In this document: positions 49,601-57,718 of the stretch, one piece after another
How the letters are laid out: the number at the start of each line of letters is the position of its first letter
Position numbering within the stretch: the stretch's first letter is position 1
Source of the DNA: Aeromicrobium sp. A1-2
Lineage (GTDB): Bacteria; Actinomycetota; Actinomycetes; Propionibacteriales; Nocardioidaceae
Reading direction: 5' to 3'
NCBI RefSeq assembly: GCF_003443875.1
Contig: NZ_CP027482.1
Location: 1,116,001 to 1,180,000, forward strand
Length of the DNA stretch: 64,000 bases
Made by a program: the position numbers and the translations under genes
Notes under the pieces: generated by a model
The model's database searches: none
What the model saw: only the letters and a program-made list of their open reading frames with translations
What the model was told of the DNA's origin: nothing

Positions 49601-49795
49601 CTCGACGTGGTGCGTCCCGGGCGTGCCATTGGCCGTCGGGGGGCCCTCGTAGAACGTCCAGCGGGGGGCATCTGCCGGGGTGTCGAGGCTCGCGGCGAAG
49701 GTGCCCTGCTCGGACCAGAGCTCGAGGATCTGGTGCTCCAACGCCGGTAGATCGACATGGGCAGGTACGGGGCGATAGGACGCGTGCGAAGTCAC
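46652..49795 (-). CDS. ileS: Isoleucyl-tRNA synthetase
   Basis: Class Ia synthetase of 1047 residues charging tRNA-Ile, with an editing domain for misactivated valine. The HIGH signature appears as PGTHH (59-63), followed by HVEAR, and the KMSKS signature as KKMSKH; this variant with a long C-terminal half is the eukaryote-like (mupirocin-tolerant) IleRS class common in actinobacteria. GTG at 49795 is set by a TAGAAT -10 element 7 bp upstream. The leader is too short for a T-box. Confidence 0.97.
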   Translation of the reverse strand: MTSHASYRPVPAHVDLPALEHQILELWSEQGTFAASLDTPADAPRWTFYEGPPTANGTPGTHHVEARVFKDVFPRFKTMQGYHVDRKAGWDCHGLPVEIAVEKELGFNGKPDIEAYGIAAFNEKCREAVVRNVDLFEEMTDRMGYWVDMAHPYRTMEPSYVESVWWALSTIFDKGLLTEDFRVAPYCPRCGTTLSDHELAQGYETITDPSVYVRFPLTSGPYAGRASMLVWTTTPWTLVSNTAVAVNPDVTYVLATDGNETLIVAEPLLAEALGEAWTATGESFIGRDMERWTYQRPFELIEFPSPAHIVVLGDYVTTEDGTGLVHQSPAFGADDMTVCKAYDLPVVNPITADGHFEADVPLVGGQFFKTADRVLADDLTARGLMFNELAYEHSYPHCWRCHTPLMYYALPAWYIRTTAVKDRLLAENADTNWFPETIKNGRFGDWLTNNIDWSLSRSRYWGTPLPIWRNDADPSRLVCVASLAELSELTGRDLADLDPHRPYIDDVTFTKDGEDGTYRRVPDVIDAWFDSGSMPFAQWGYPHAPGSKEKFEQAYPAQYICEAIDQTRGWFYSLMAVGTLVFDESSYENVVCLGHILAEDGKKMSKHLGNILLPMPLMEEHGADALRWFMACSGSPWSPRRIGHTALSEIVRKVLLTYWNTTAFHVLYAGTEGWTPTTGEVPPVAEREVLDQWLLSELHTLTRDVTAALERFDTQVAGARLASFIDDMSNWYVRRSRRRFWRGDTAAFATLHETLEVLTRLLAPLTPFIAERVWQDVIVPVTPGAAASVHLAQWPVADESLIVTGLGARVDLARRVTELGRAARAEAKVRTRQPLRRALVASGAWHELGEDLRGQVCEELNVGTLESMADAGAELVEHSAKANFRNLGKRFGKDTPQVAAAIAGADAGAIATALADSGTTTVDVDGSPVDIGPDDVIISERPREGWSVVNDQGETVALDLELDDALRMAGLAREAIRVIQEARKSSGLDVGDRITLAWSATGPLAEALRTHETLIADEVLATSIAETAGAAQSVDTDLGLAFDLAKV

Positions 49796-49802
49796 ACGCT
49801 CA

Positions 49803-49808
49803 ATTCTA
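49803..49808 (-). promoter_or_regulatory. -10 element of ileS (leaderless)
   Basis: TAGAAT on the minus strand, 7 bp before GTG 49795. Confidence 0.55.
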
Positions 49809-49865
49809 CGGGTGAGGTTGGTCCGGCCCGCGGCGGTGCGAGTTGTCTTTGACCCACGGGGGGTC

Positions 49866-49871
49866 TAATCT
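49866..49871 (+). promoter_or_regulatory. -10 element of the DksA/TraR-like gene (leaderless)
   Basis: TAATCT, 6 bp before the ATG at 49878. Confidence 0.55.
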
Positions 49872-49877
49872 CCCTGC

Positions 49878-50279
49878 ATGCCAAACACGAAGCTCGCCGT
49901 ACGAGCTGACGAGACCCCTTGGACCGCCGCCGAGACCAAGGCGGTGCGGGTCGAGCTCGAGGCTGACCTGACCCGCCTGCGCGGAGAGCTCGACCAGTCC
50001 GCCCGTGAGCTGCAGGACTTGCTGCGCGACGGTGTCGACGGAGCCGGCAACGACCAGGCCGATGTGGGCTCGAAAGGACTCGAGCGTGACTCGGAGATGT
50101 CGCTCCGGGCCAACCAGAGCGAGCTGCTGCGGCAGACCGAGAAGGCCCTCGACCGGCTCGACAAGGGCAGCTACGGGCAGTGCGAGGTGTGCAGCGAGGC
50201 GATCGGCAAGAATCGTTTGATGGCGTTCCCGCGTGCGACACTGTGCATGACATGCAAGCAGCGCGAGGAGCGTCGCTGA
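49878..50279 (+). CDS. DksA/TraR-type zinc-finger protein
   Basis: A 133-residue protein with an N-terminal coiled coil (about 17-98) and a C-terminal C4 zinc finger: C102-x2-C105 and C123-x2-C126 (CEVC...CMTC). The DksA family enters the RNA polymerase secondary channel; in actinobacteria this short form may do so or serve another role. The DxxDxA tip typical of E. coli DksA is replaced by DGVDGAGND. A leaderless -10 sits 6 bp upstream. The end overlaps lspA. Confidence 0.92.
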   Translation: MPNTKLAVRADETPWTAAETKAVRVELEADLTRLRGELDQSARELQDLLRDGVDGAGNDQADVGSKGLERDSEMSLRANQSELLRQTEKALDRLDKGSYGQCEVCSEAIGKNRLMAFPRATLCMTCKQREERR

Positions 50280-50794
50280 GCCCTGGCGACGACCACGGCG
50301 CGGCCGCCACACACACATACGTCCGTCTGTTCACGGTCGTGGCGGCGGTGACTCTTCTGGCCGATCAGGTCACGAAGGTGCTCGCGGTCGAGAAGCTGCA
50401 GGGTCGTGAGTCGATCGAGCTCATCCCGCACGTGCTGTCGTTGACGTTCTTGCGCAACGGTGGTGCTGCCTTGGGCACGGGTGCCGGATTCACGATTGTG
50501 CTGACCGCGATCGCGGTGGCTGTGGCGATCGGCGTCATCCGGGTCGCGCGCCGCCTGCGCGACCGGTGGTGGGCTGTGGGTCTGGGACTGTTGCTAGCGG
50601 GCGCCGCGGGCAACCTCATCGACCGCATCCTCCGTGAGCCCGCGCCGCTACGGGGCCACGTCGTCGACTTCATCGACTACGGCGTGTTCGTGGGCAATGT
50701 CGCCGACATCGCCTTGACCCTCGCCGCCGTGCTGATCGTGTGGCGCACGTGGCGCGGTGTCGGACTTGACGGAACACGCCAGGAGAAGACATGA
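50252..50794 (+). CDS. lspA: Lipoprotein signal peptidase (signal peptidase II)
   Basis: Four-helix membrane aspartyl protease of 180 residues that removes signal peptides of diacylglyceryl-modified prolipoproteins. The catalytic aspartates are D124 in AGNLIDR and D152 in [17 protein letters not shown] and NGGAALG are also conserved. ATG 50252 overlaps the previous gene by 28 bp and gives a hydrophilic extension of about 22 residues; the start is uncertain, since no better codon follows. Its stop overlaps rluD. Two lipoproteins are encoded nearby (53096, 54388). Confidence 0.93.
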   Translation: MQAARGASLSPGDDHGAAATHTYVRLFTVVAAVTLLADQVTKVLAVEKLQGRESIELIPHVLSLTFLRNGGAALGTGAGFTIVLTAIAVAVAIGVIRVARRLRDRWWAVGLGLLLAGAAGNLIDRILREPAPLRGHVVDFIDYGVFVGNVADIALTLAAVLIVWRTWRGVGLDGTRQEKT

Positions 50795-51735
50795 CCACCG
50801 GTGAGACCGAGCTCGAGCACAAGGTGCTCCAGGTACCCGAGGGGCTGGCTGGCGAACGCGTCGACAGCGCACTCGCACGACTCCTGGGCCTGTCCCGTAC
50901 CCGAGCCAGCGAGCTCGTCGCCGAGGGGCTCGTCATGCTCGACGGCGCTCCGCCGGCGAAGTCCGACCGGGTCACCCCCGGCTCGATCCTCGAGGCCTCG
51001 ATCCCTGCGCCACGTCGCGCCGTGGTCGTCGCGAACGAGGTCGCGGGCATGCGCATCGTGTTTCAGGACGATGACTTCGTCGTGGTCGACAAGCCAGTCG
51101 GCGTCGCCGCGCATCCCAGCGTCGGCTGGTACGGACCGACCGTGCTCGATCACCTCGCTGGCGCCGGCATCCGGATCTCGACCTCAGGAGCGCCCGAGCG
51201 ACGAGGCATCGTGCACCGTCTCGACGTCGGCACCAGCGGACTGATGGCGGTCGCCAAGTCCGAGCACGCCTACACGGTCCTCAAGCAGGCCTTCCGCGAC
51301 CGCACGGTCGACAAGACGTACCACGCACTCGTGCAGGGCCACCCTGACCCGCACATGGGAACGATCGACGCTCCGATCGCGCGCCATCCCAAGCACGACT
51401 TCAAGTTCACGGTCAAGGACGGCGGGCGCGAGAGCGTCACGCACTACGACACGCTCGAGGCGCACCACTACGCGAGTCTGCTGACGATCAAGCTCGAGAC
51501 GGGCCGCACTCACCAGATCCGTGTCCACATGAGTGCGCTCCATCATCCCTGCGTGGGTGACCTGATGTACGGCGCCGATCCGACGCTTGCCAAGAAGGTC
51601 GGGCTCGACCGGCAGTGGCTGCACGCCAAGAAGCTTGGCTTCATCCACCCGCGCACCGGATCGTACGTCGAGTTCGACTCGGACTACCCCGACGACCTCA
51701 CCGAGGCGCTCGAGGTCATCCGCGCCCTCGACTGA
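50791..51735 (+). CDS. RluA/RluD-family 23S rRNA pseudouridine synthase
   Basis: A 314-residue pseudouridine synthase with an N-terminal S4 domain (about 20-80) and the catalytic domain with D145 in [10 protein letters not shown], plus [21 protein letters not shown]. It probably modifies helix 69 of 23S rRNA like RluD; the exact uridines are not readable. The ATG overlaps the lspA stop (ATGA), a pairing conserved widely. Confidence 0.94.
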   Translation: MTTGETELEHKVLQVPEGLAGERVDSALARLLGLSRTRASELVAEGLVMLDGAPPAKSDRVTPGSILEASIPAPRRAVVVANEVAGMRIVFQDDDFVVVDKPVGVAAHPSVGWYGPTVLDHLAGAGIRISTSGAPERRGIVHRLDVGTSGLMAVAKSEHAYTVLKQAFRDRTVDKTYHALVQGHPDPHMGTIDAPIARHPKHDFKFTVKDGGRESVTHYDTLEAHHYASLLTIKLETGRTHQIRVHMSALHHPCVGDLMYGADPTLAKKVGLDRQWLHAKKLGFIHPRTGSYVEFDSDYPDDLTEALEVIRALD

Positions 51736-51799
51736 CTCACTCTCAGCGGGTTCGGTGGGGACGGGGCGGGTGAAGTTCGGCGTCGTGGACAATGTGCGC

Positions 51800-53023
51800 A
51801 TGAGTCGTGTCGTGCGTCAGTCCGAGAAGCTGAGAGATGTCCTGTACGACATCCGCGGTCCCGTCAGCACTCGTGCAGCGGCACTGGAGGCCGAGGGACA
51901 CCGCATCCTCAAGCTCAACATCGGCAACCCGCAACCCTTCGGTTTCGACGCGCCCGCCGAGATCCTGCAGGACGTGATCGCTGCGCTGCCCGGCTCCGCC
52001 GGCTACTCCGACTCCCGGGGGATCCAGTCCGCCCGGCGCGCCGTCGTGCACCACTATCAGCTGCAGGAGGGCTTCCCGACGATCGACATCGACGACGTGT
52101 GGATCGGCAACGGCGTCTCTGAGCTGATCCAGATCGCGCTGCAGGCTCTCCTGGACAACGGCGACGAGGTGCTCGTCCCGATCCCGGACTACCCACTGTG
52201 GACCGCCGTGACCAACCTCGCCGGGGGAGTGCCGGTGCACTACCGCTGCGACGAGGACAACGGCTGGGACCCCGATCTGGAGGACCTGGAGTCCAAGATC
52301 ACCGACCGCACGCGGGTCATTGTCGTGATCAACCCCAACAACCCGACCGGCGCGGTCTACTCGCGCGAGACCCTGGCTGGCATCGCTGATCTCGCGCGCA
52401 AGCACGATCTGGTCCTGATGGCTGACGAGATCTACGACAAGATCCTGTACGACGACGCGGTGCACATCCCGATGGCCAGCGTCGCGCCGGACGTCCTGAC
52501 GCTGACCTTCAACGGTTTGTCCAAGGCGTACCGGGTGTGCGGCTACCGCGCGGGCTGGCTGGTCGTCACCGGACCGCTGGAGCGCGCCGGTGACTACCTC
52601 GAGGGCATCACCCTGCTCGCCTCGATGCGGTTGTGCCCCAACGTCCCGGCGCAGAACGCGATCCAGGTGGCGCTGGGTGGCTACCAGTCGATCAAGGAGC
52701 TCATCCTGCCCGGCGGCCGGCTGCTGGAGCAGCGCGACACCGCGGTCGACGAGCTGCGCAAGATCCCCGGAGTCAGCGTCGTGACCCCGAAGGGCGCGCT
52801 GTACGCATTCCCGCGGCTCGATCCCGAGGTGCACCCGATCAAGGACGATCAGCAGCTCGTGCTCGACCTGCTCCTGCAGGAGAAGATCCTGCTGACCCAG
52901 GGCACGGGTTTCAACTGGCCCGAACCCGACCACCTGCGCATCGTCACGCTCCCGTGGGCGCGTGATCTGGCCGAGGCGATCCAGCGGCTCGGCAACTTCC
53001 TCAGCACCTACCGACAGGTCTGA
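51800..53023 (+). CDS. PLP-dependent aminotransferase (AlaA/AspC-like)
   Basis: Fold-type I aminotransferase of 407 residues, close to the alanine aminotransferase AlaA group (glutamate-pyruvate type). N-terminal SEKLRDVLYDIRGPV, NIGNPQPFGF, PNNPTGAVYS (179-188), MADEIYDKI and the cofactor lysine K242 in NGLSKAYRVCGYRAGW. The ATG at 51800 is fixed by the conserved start; GACAAT stands 6 bp before it, a weak match to the leaderless pattern seen elsewhere. Confidence 0.92.
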   Translation: MSRVVRQSEKLRDVLYDIRGPVSTRAAALEAEGHRILKLNIGNPQPFGFDAPAEILQDVIAALPGSAGYSDSRGIQSARRAVVHHYQLQEGFPTIDIDDVWIGNGVSELIQIALQALLDNGDEVLVPIPDYPLWTAVTNLAGGVPVHYRCDEDNGWDPDLEDLESKITDRTRVIVVINPNNPTGAVYSRETLAGIADLARKHDLVLMADEIYDKILYDDAVHIPMASVAPDVLTLTFNGLSKAYRVCGYRAGWLVVTGPLERAGDYLEGITLLASMRLCPNVPAQNAIQVALGGYQSIKELILPGGRLLEQRDTAVDELRKIPGVSVVTPKGALYAFPRLDPEVHPIKDDQQLVLDLLLQEKILLTQGTGFNWPEPDHLRIVTLPWARDLAEAIQRLGNFLSTYRQV

Positions 53024-53095
53024 ATCCGGCCTCGACGAGCGCGCCGCAGATCCGCCGGGTAGCCTGCCTCCGAGACTGAGGGTTCGGGGGAATCG

Positions 53096-54391
53096 GTGAA
53101 CGGTATGGATCGGCGCACGCTGCTGCTCGGCACGGCAGGACTTCTCGTGGCCGGGTGCGGTGGCGGGGGCACAGCAGGGCCCGAGGCGACGACCAGCGGG
53201 CCCAACATCGTCAAGCCCCGTACGGGGACAGTTGTCACCGAGGCCGACATCGCTGCCCTGCGGGGTCGCCTCAATCGGGCCATGGGCACGGGTGACGTCA
53301 CAGAGCTCCTCAAGGTCATCGACCCCGGGGACTTCGACCGCGAGACGTTCGAGAAGCGCTGGAGCCGGCGACTCGAGAACTTCGAACGACTCGGATTCAT
53401 CGACGGTGAGTGGTACGTCGGCCTGCCGGGGGGCCGCACCCGCAACGCCGCCGGCGGCAAGGTCGAGTACACCGGGGAGCTCGTCTTCGCACACACCGTC
53501 AAGGGCTGCGACGGCCAGCAGGTCGTCGAGAGCATGCGGTCAGCGTTTCGCAAGAAGTCCCAGGACGCCCCGCTCGAGCTGATGCACGTCGGCGATGTCG
53601 ACGAGAGCTTTGACCCGTCGATCTGGGATGTTGCCGATGTCGACGCGATCGAGACCAAGAGGGCCTGGATCGTCTTTCGCAAGGAAGACGCCAAGCGCGC
53701 GAAAGCACATGCGGCCAGGATCGAGGCCGGCGCGAAGCGGGCATTTGAGGTGATGCCGAAGCCTCAGGGTGTCGACAAGATCTTCTACGCTCTCACGTGG
53801 CCCGCGATCGACGGGAAGCTGTGGGGAGGTGTGGCTCTCGGCGACGCGGATGCCCATGCGTACTACCACCCGTTCCTGGACCCCGACGAGCTGGCCCGGG
53901 GCCAGAAAACCCCATCGGGGAAGAAGGGGCTCCCGCTCGCGACCGGGCGGGTCGGTCTGCATCAGGAGTCGTTCTCGCGGCCAGATTTCCAGACGGTGGC
54001 GGCCCACGAGGGCGTGCACGTCCTGGCAGATCAGTGGTTGGTACGCGGTGGGACGCCCACGTGGGTAGTCGAGGGACTGGCCGAGTGGGGGGCAGTCGGA
54101 TCGAAGACGCTCATGGCACGCAACGGCGCACGCATCCGCTCGGCGTTCGGCGAGTTCTCGTCGGTGGCGCTGAAGGACTACGACGCGTTCCATTCATCGC
54201 CCAGGGAGTACGACTTCTATCAGTGCTCGGCAGCGGTCTACGCGTACCTCGAGGACCAGAAGGGTCGGGACGCGGTTCACGAGACGGCTGAGGCGTTCTA
54301 CTCCGCGGAGTCCCGCAAGGACGGTGGGTTGAAACTGGGGCGCAGCGAGAAGGACCTGCTGGCCGCGACACGGAAGTGGCTGGGCGTATGA
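53096..54391 (+). CDS. Lipoprotein with gluzincin-type metallopeptidase domain
   Basis: A 431-residue lipoprotein: twin-arginine-like basic start (MDRRTLLLG) and lipobox LVAGC with C21. An NTF2-like region (about 45-170) precedes a peptidase domain with the zinc site H304-E-G-V-H308 and E326 in WVVEGLAEW, 18 residues later. The same HExxH...WVVEG pattern occurs in the protein at 7313. GTG 53096 follows GGGGGAA; ATG 53105 is possible. A TAGCCT -10 lies at 53060-53065. It overlaps the next lipoprotein gene (ATGA). Confidence 0.85.
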   Translation: MNGMDRRTLLLGTAGLLVAGCGGGGTAGPEATTSGPNIVKPRTGTVVTEADIAALRGRLNRAMGTGDVTELLKVIDPGDFDRETFEKRWSRRLENFERLGFIDGEWYVGLPGGRTRNAAGGKVEYTGELVFAHTVKGCDGQQVVESMRSAFRKKSQDAPLELMHVGDVDESFDPSIWDVADVDAIETKRAWIVFRKEDAKRAKAHAARIEAGAKRAFEVMPKPQGVDKIFYALTWPAIDGKLWGGVALGDADAHAYYHPFLDPDELARGQKTPSGKKGLPLATGRVGLHQESFSRPDFQTVAAHEGVHVLADQWLVRGGTPTWVVEGLAEWGAVGSKTLMARNGARIRSAFGEFSSVALKDYDAFHSSPREYDFYQCSAAVYAYLEDQKGRDAVHETAEAFYSAESRKDGGLKLGRSEKDLLAATRKWLGV

Positions 54392-57126
54392 GGCGGACAG
54401 CGGCATTGCTCCTCGCCGTCGGCGTCGTCCTTGCTGGATGCAGTGGTGGAGGCGAGTCCAAGAAGGACGGCCCTTCTCTGCCCCTGCCGGCGAAGGCGCC
54501 GACCGCTCGAGGGCCGGCCCTCGGTCCGGCGATGGCGCCCAAGGTGCTGCTCGCGTCCTCCGACGAGCTGGAGGAGACCACCGGCTCGCTCGACACGTCA
54601 CAGGTGCAGCGGCGGTCCGGGGCGTTCGTGAGCGGCAAGACCGTGGTCGGCTACTCCGTCGACGACATCTCCGGCTACGACGTCGGCTCCGGCAAGCAGC
54701 TGTGGACCGCCAAGCTCGACCTCGGAGGCGGCACTGTCTGCTATGTGTCGCAGCCCGACCGGGCAGTCAAGACGTTCACGGTCGCGCACGGGGAGCGCGG
54801 CTACTGCCCCAACCTCGCCACGATCCGGGTGTCGGACGGCAAGGTCATGGCGAAGTCCGACAAGCTCAACGACCCGGAGAAGTACGAGGGCGGGAGCGCC
54901 GGTGGCACCGTCAACCACTTGTTCACGGTCAAGGGCAAGGACTACCTCGTGGACATGAATGGCGTGGTCTGGAAGATGGTCAAGGGTGAGCCCGAGCCGG
55001 TCGCCCGGCTCGAGACCAGGACCTACTTCGACCTGTACGCCGCACCCGAGGGCGACGTCCTGATCGGATCGCGGCATGGCGACGGGAAGCGTTGCCGGGT
55101 CGACGGGTACGCGTTGCCGTCGTTCAAGAAGGTCTGGACGCAGGACACCGAGGCGCTGTTCCCGGACGTACGCGAGGACTGCATCATCTCTGCGTCAGAG
55201 GGCAACTCAGCCTGGCTGAAGCAGGAGACCGCGGACAAGTACTACATGGTCCAGGTCGATCCGGCCACCGGCGAGGTGCTGGGCCGTGCCGATGCGGCGA
55301 AGGACTCCGGTGGGCAGGCCGACGTCGGGGAGTTCGACCTCGCGAGTGCGTCAAACCAGTTCGACCGTGCCCTTGGCATGCCGGGTGGGGACACTGTCTT
55401 CGCGCAGGTGCGCGGCATGACCCGCTACTCGCTGGAGTCCGGCAAGGTGATGTGGGACCTCGATCTCAGTCAGATCCAGCTCGACTCGGACGAGGAGTAT
55501 CCGCTGACGACCGTTTTGCCCCAGGGCGTCACGGACGACGGATACCTGGTTGCCACGGTGAGCAACGACACGTCGGCAGAGATCCTCGCGGTGGAAGCCA
55601 AGACCGGCAAGCTGGTGGCCCGATGGGGCCTGCCGGAGGAATATCGCAACGGTTTTCAGGTGGAGCCCGGCATGACGCTGTTCGGTGACGGTGTCGTCCT
55701 GACCCGCAACTTCAAGATGTGGGAGTTCACGTTCGCCGACTACAAGGACCTCAAGGAGCCGAAGGGCGACCGCTACGACATCGGGGTCTTCACGTTCCCC
55801 GAGCCCGGCAAGTCGACGCCGGCGGCCGTCCCGACCGCCGGACCTGCTGCTGCCGAGACGAAGTCGATCGGCGGCCTCAAGACCCCCAAAGGATCCGACG
55901 AAGACCGCCGCGCAGGCGCCTTCAGCACCGGCGGTCAGGTCATCGCCTACGCCGGCAACGCGGTCACGGGGATCGATCCGAAGTCCGGCAAGGAGCTGTG
56001 GTCGACCGACCTCGACGATGACGCAGGCGCCCGGGTCTGTGCGGCCCCCGAGCCGGACCAGAAGGTCAAGACCTTCACGATCGCCTATCGCGGCGGCGCG
56101 AAGGACGACGGGTGCAACACCCTGCTCCGGGTCAATGCGTCCAAGGGCACGGTGATGGACCGGGTCGAGCTGTCCAAGACGGCCCGTACGGTGTCGCGCA
56201 TCGAGGTCCACCAGGGCGCGGTGCTCGTCATCACGGGTGATCAGAAGGTCAGTCGCCTCACGGACGGAGCGCTCGTCGAGCAGGCCGAGCTGGCGCGCCG
56301 GCCCTACTACCTGGAGCACACGCCTCAGGACCCGTCGTTGGTGATCAGCGCGGCCCCGGTCAAGGACGGCCGCGACTGGGCGATCGACGCCTACCGGCTG
56401 CCCTCGTTCGAGCGGGTCTGGTCGACGACCGCCAGCAAGGTGCTCTCGAAGGTCGAGCGCTCCAGCCCGGTCACGGTGTGGCGCGGCAACGGCCTGTGGA
56501 TCTCGACGTCGTACGGCGATTCGTCCGACCCCGAGGCCCAGGTCAAGGACTCGCTCGTGCAGCTCGATCCCGAGGACGGGCGGGTGGTGGCACGGACCGG
56601 TGCCGTCAAGCGGGACTATCTCGCGAACGACCTGGGTCAGTTCGCACTGACCGGTGCGATCTCCGCGGCGCACGTCACGGTCGGGTTCGACGACGGCGAC
56701 GTCGTCCTGCCGCAGTCGACGGGCGTCATGCGGTACTCGCTCACTGACGAGAAGGTCCGCTGGGCCGTGGACACCAAGTCGATCGAGGACTCCATGGAGC
56801 GTGACCGCAAGGCCTCCACGGTCTCCCAGAGCTTCGACCTGGTTGACGGCGGCAAGACCGTGCTGGTCACGCTGAGCAACGGCATCTCGTTGGAGGTGAT
56901 GACGCTGAATGCTTCGAGCGGCAAGATCACGGGCCGGTGGAACGTGCCGGCGAAGTCTCGCAACGGGCTCCAGGCCATACCCGCGGTAACGCCCTTCGCC
57001 GGCGGCGTCGCTCTGTCGCACGACGACTACGGGTGGGACTACGCCTTCAATCAGACCGGCCGGAAGGTGCCTTCGACGCAACGGCACGACGTCGGCGTGT
57101 TCAGGCTGGTCAAGCCGGCCGCCTGA
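54388..57126 (+). CDS. Large lipoprotein, internally duplicated PQQ-like beta-propeller
   Basis: A 912-residue exported lipoprotein (signal LLLAVGVVLAGCSGGG). The body is two homologous halves, about 60-480 and 490-912, joined by an Ala/Pro linker. Corresponding segments include SGKQLWTAKLDL/SGKELWSTDLDD, YALPSFKKVWTQ/YRLPSFERVWST, MTRYSLESGKVMW/VMRYSLTDEKVRW and RYDIGVF/RHDVGVF. The SGK-LW-DL words are typical of PQQ/WD-like propeller blades. It is co-translated with the metallopeptidase lipoprotein. No function is known to me. Confidence 0.85.
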   Translation: MRRTAALLLAVGVVLAGCSGGGESKKDGPSLPLPAKAPTARGPALGPAMAPKVLLASSDELEETTGSLDTSQVQRRSGAFVSGKTVVGYSVDDISGYDVGSGKQLWTAKLDLGGGTVCYVSQPDRAVKTFTVAHGERGYCPNLATIRVSDGKVMAKSDKLNDPEKYEGGSAGGTVNHLFTVKGKDYLVDMNGVVWKMVKGEPEPVARLETRTYFDLYAAPEGDVLIGSRHGDGKRCRVDGYALPSFKKVWTQDTEALFPDVREDCIISASEGNSAWLKQETADKYYMVQVDPATGEVLGRADAAKDSGGQADVGEFDLASASNQFDRALGMPGGDTVFAQVRGMTRYSLESGKVMWDLDLSQIQLDSDEEYPLTTVLPQGVTDDGYLVATVSNDTSAEILAVEAKTGKLVARWGLPEEYRNGFQVEPGMTLFGDGVVLTRNFKMWEFTFADYKDLKEPKGDRYDIGVFTFPEPGKSTPAAVPTAGPAAAETKSIGGLKTPKGSDEDRRAGAFSTGGQVIAYAGNAVTGIDPKSGKELWSTDLDDDAGARVCAAPEPDQKVKTFTIAYRGGAKDDGCNTLLRVNASKGTVMDRVELSKTARTVSRIEVHQGAVLVITGDQKVSRLTDGALVEQAELARRPYYLEHTPQDPSLVISAAPVKDGRDWAIDAYRLPSFERVWSTTASKVLSKVERSSPVTVWRGNGLWISTSYGDSSDPEAQVKDSLVQLDPEDGRVVARTGAVKRDYLANDLGQFALTGAISAAHVTVGFDDGDVVLPQSTGVMRYSLTDEKVRWAVDTKSIEDSMERDRKASTVSQSFDLVDGGKTVLVTLSNGISLEVMTLNASSGKITGRWNVPAKSRNGLQAIPAVTPFAGGVALSHDDYGWDYAFNQTGRKVPSTQRHDVGVFRLVKPAA

Positions 57127-57141
57127 CGGCGCAGGCTGCGC

Positions 57142-57552
57142 CTACTTCCCCGAGTGCTTACGGGCCGCGTACTCGGCGGCTTCCTTGGCGCGGAAGGCGG
57201 TGATGGCCGTGATCAACTCGGTCGGGAGGGGCTCGTCGAGCGGGAACCTGACTGCCGACTTGCTCGTCCGGTAGGGCGTGAGCTCATCGGAGAACTTCGC
57301 GAAGGTTGCGCCGGAGGGGAAGAAGTTGAGCGAGGTGTGCTCGGAGTAGCCCGCGAACTGGACCACGACGACGCCGTCCTGCTTGTACGCCGGGATGTTG
57401 TAGCTGATCGTCTCCTCGGCGCCGGGGATCGCCTCACGGATCGCGCGACGCGTCTCGACGAGCCGTGGCTCGACGTCGTACAGCGCGGCCTCGAGGTACT
57501 CCTCGACCGTGCTGAACTTCTGTGGGTCGCCGTCTTCGCTCGCTGGGGTCAT
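57142..57552 (-). CDS. DUF1801 (YdhG-like) family protein
   Basis: A 136-residue DUF1801 protein: STVEEYLEAALYDVEPRLVETRRAIREAIPGAEETISYNIPAYKQDGVVVVQFAGYSEHTSL-type core (the EETISYNIPAY element is diagnostic), and the C-terminal KSAVRFPLDEPLP. Related proteins include frataxin-like iron chaperones of Bacillus (Fra/YdhG) of uncertain generality. ATG 57552 is preferred to 57573, which adds seven unconserved residues. Convergent with the propeller lipoprotein. Confidence 0.88.
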   Translation of the reverse strand: MTPASEDGDPQKFSTVEEYLEAALYDVEPRLVETRRAIREAIPGAEETISYNIPAYKQDGVVVVQFAGYSEHTSLNFFPSGATFAKFSDELTPYRTSKSAVRFPLDEPLPTELITAITAFRAKEAAEYAARKHSGK

Positions 57553-57718
57553 GTGCCCAGTAGAGCCGATCATGGTGCCGATGGGCCAGCCGGTGCCGGT
57601 GTGCCGGCGGTTTGGTCCCGGTGTCTCGACGACACGGGGTCGATTGGTTCGATGAGTCGGAGCCCTCGACTAGGCTGAGGCCCTTCCCCCCAGATCGTGC
57701 CGAGGAGGCCATTTTTCG

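Noticed and set aside
49796..49877. A T-box riboswitch in front of ileS, common in actinobacteria.
   Set aside because: The divergent gap is only 82 bp, no specifier-loop or T-box sequence is visible, and a leaderless -10 element lies 7 bp before the ileS start.
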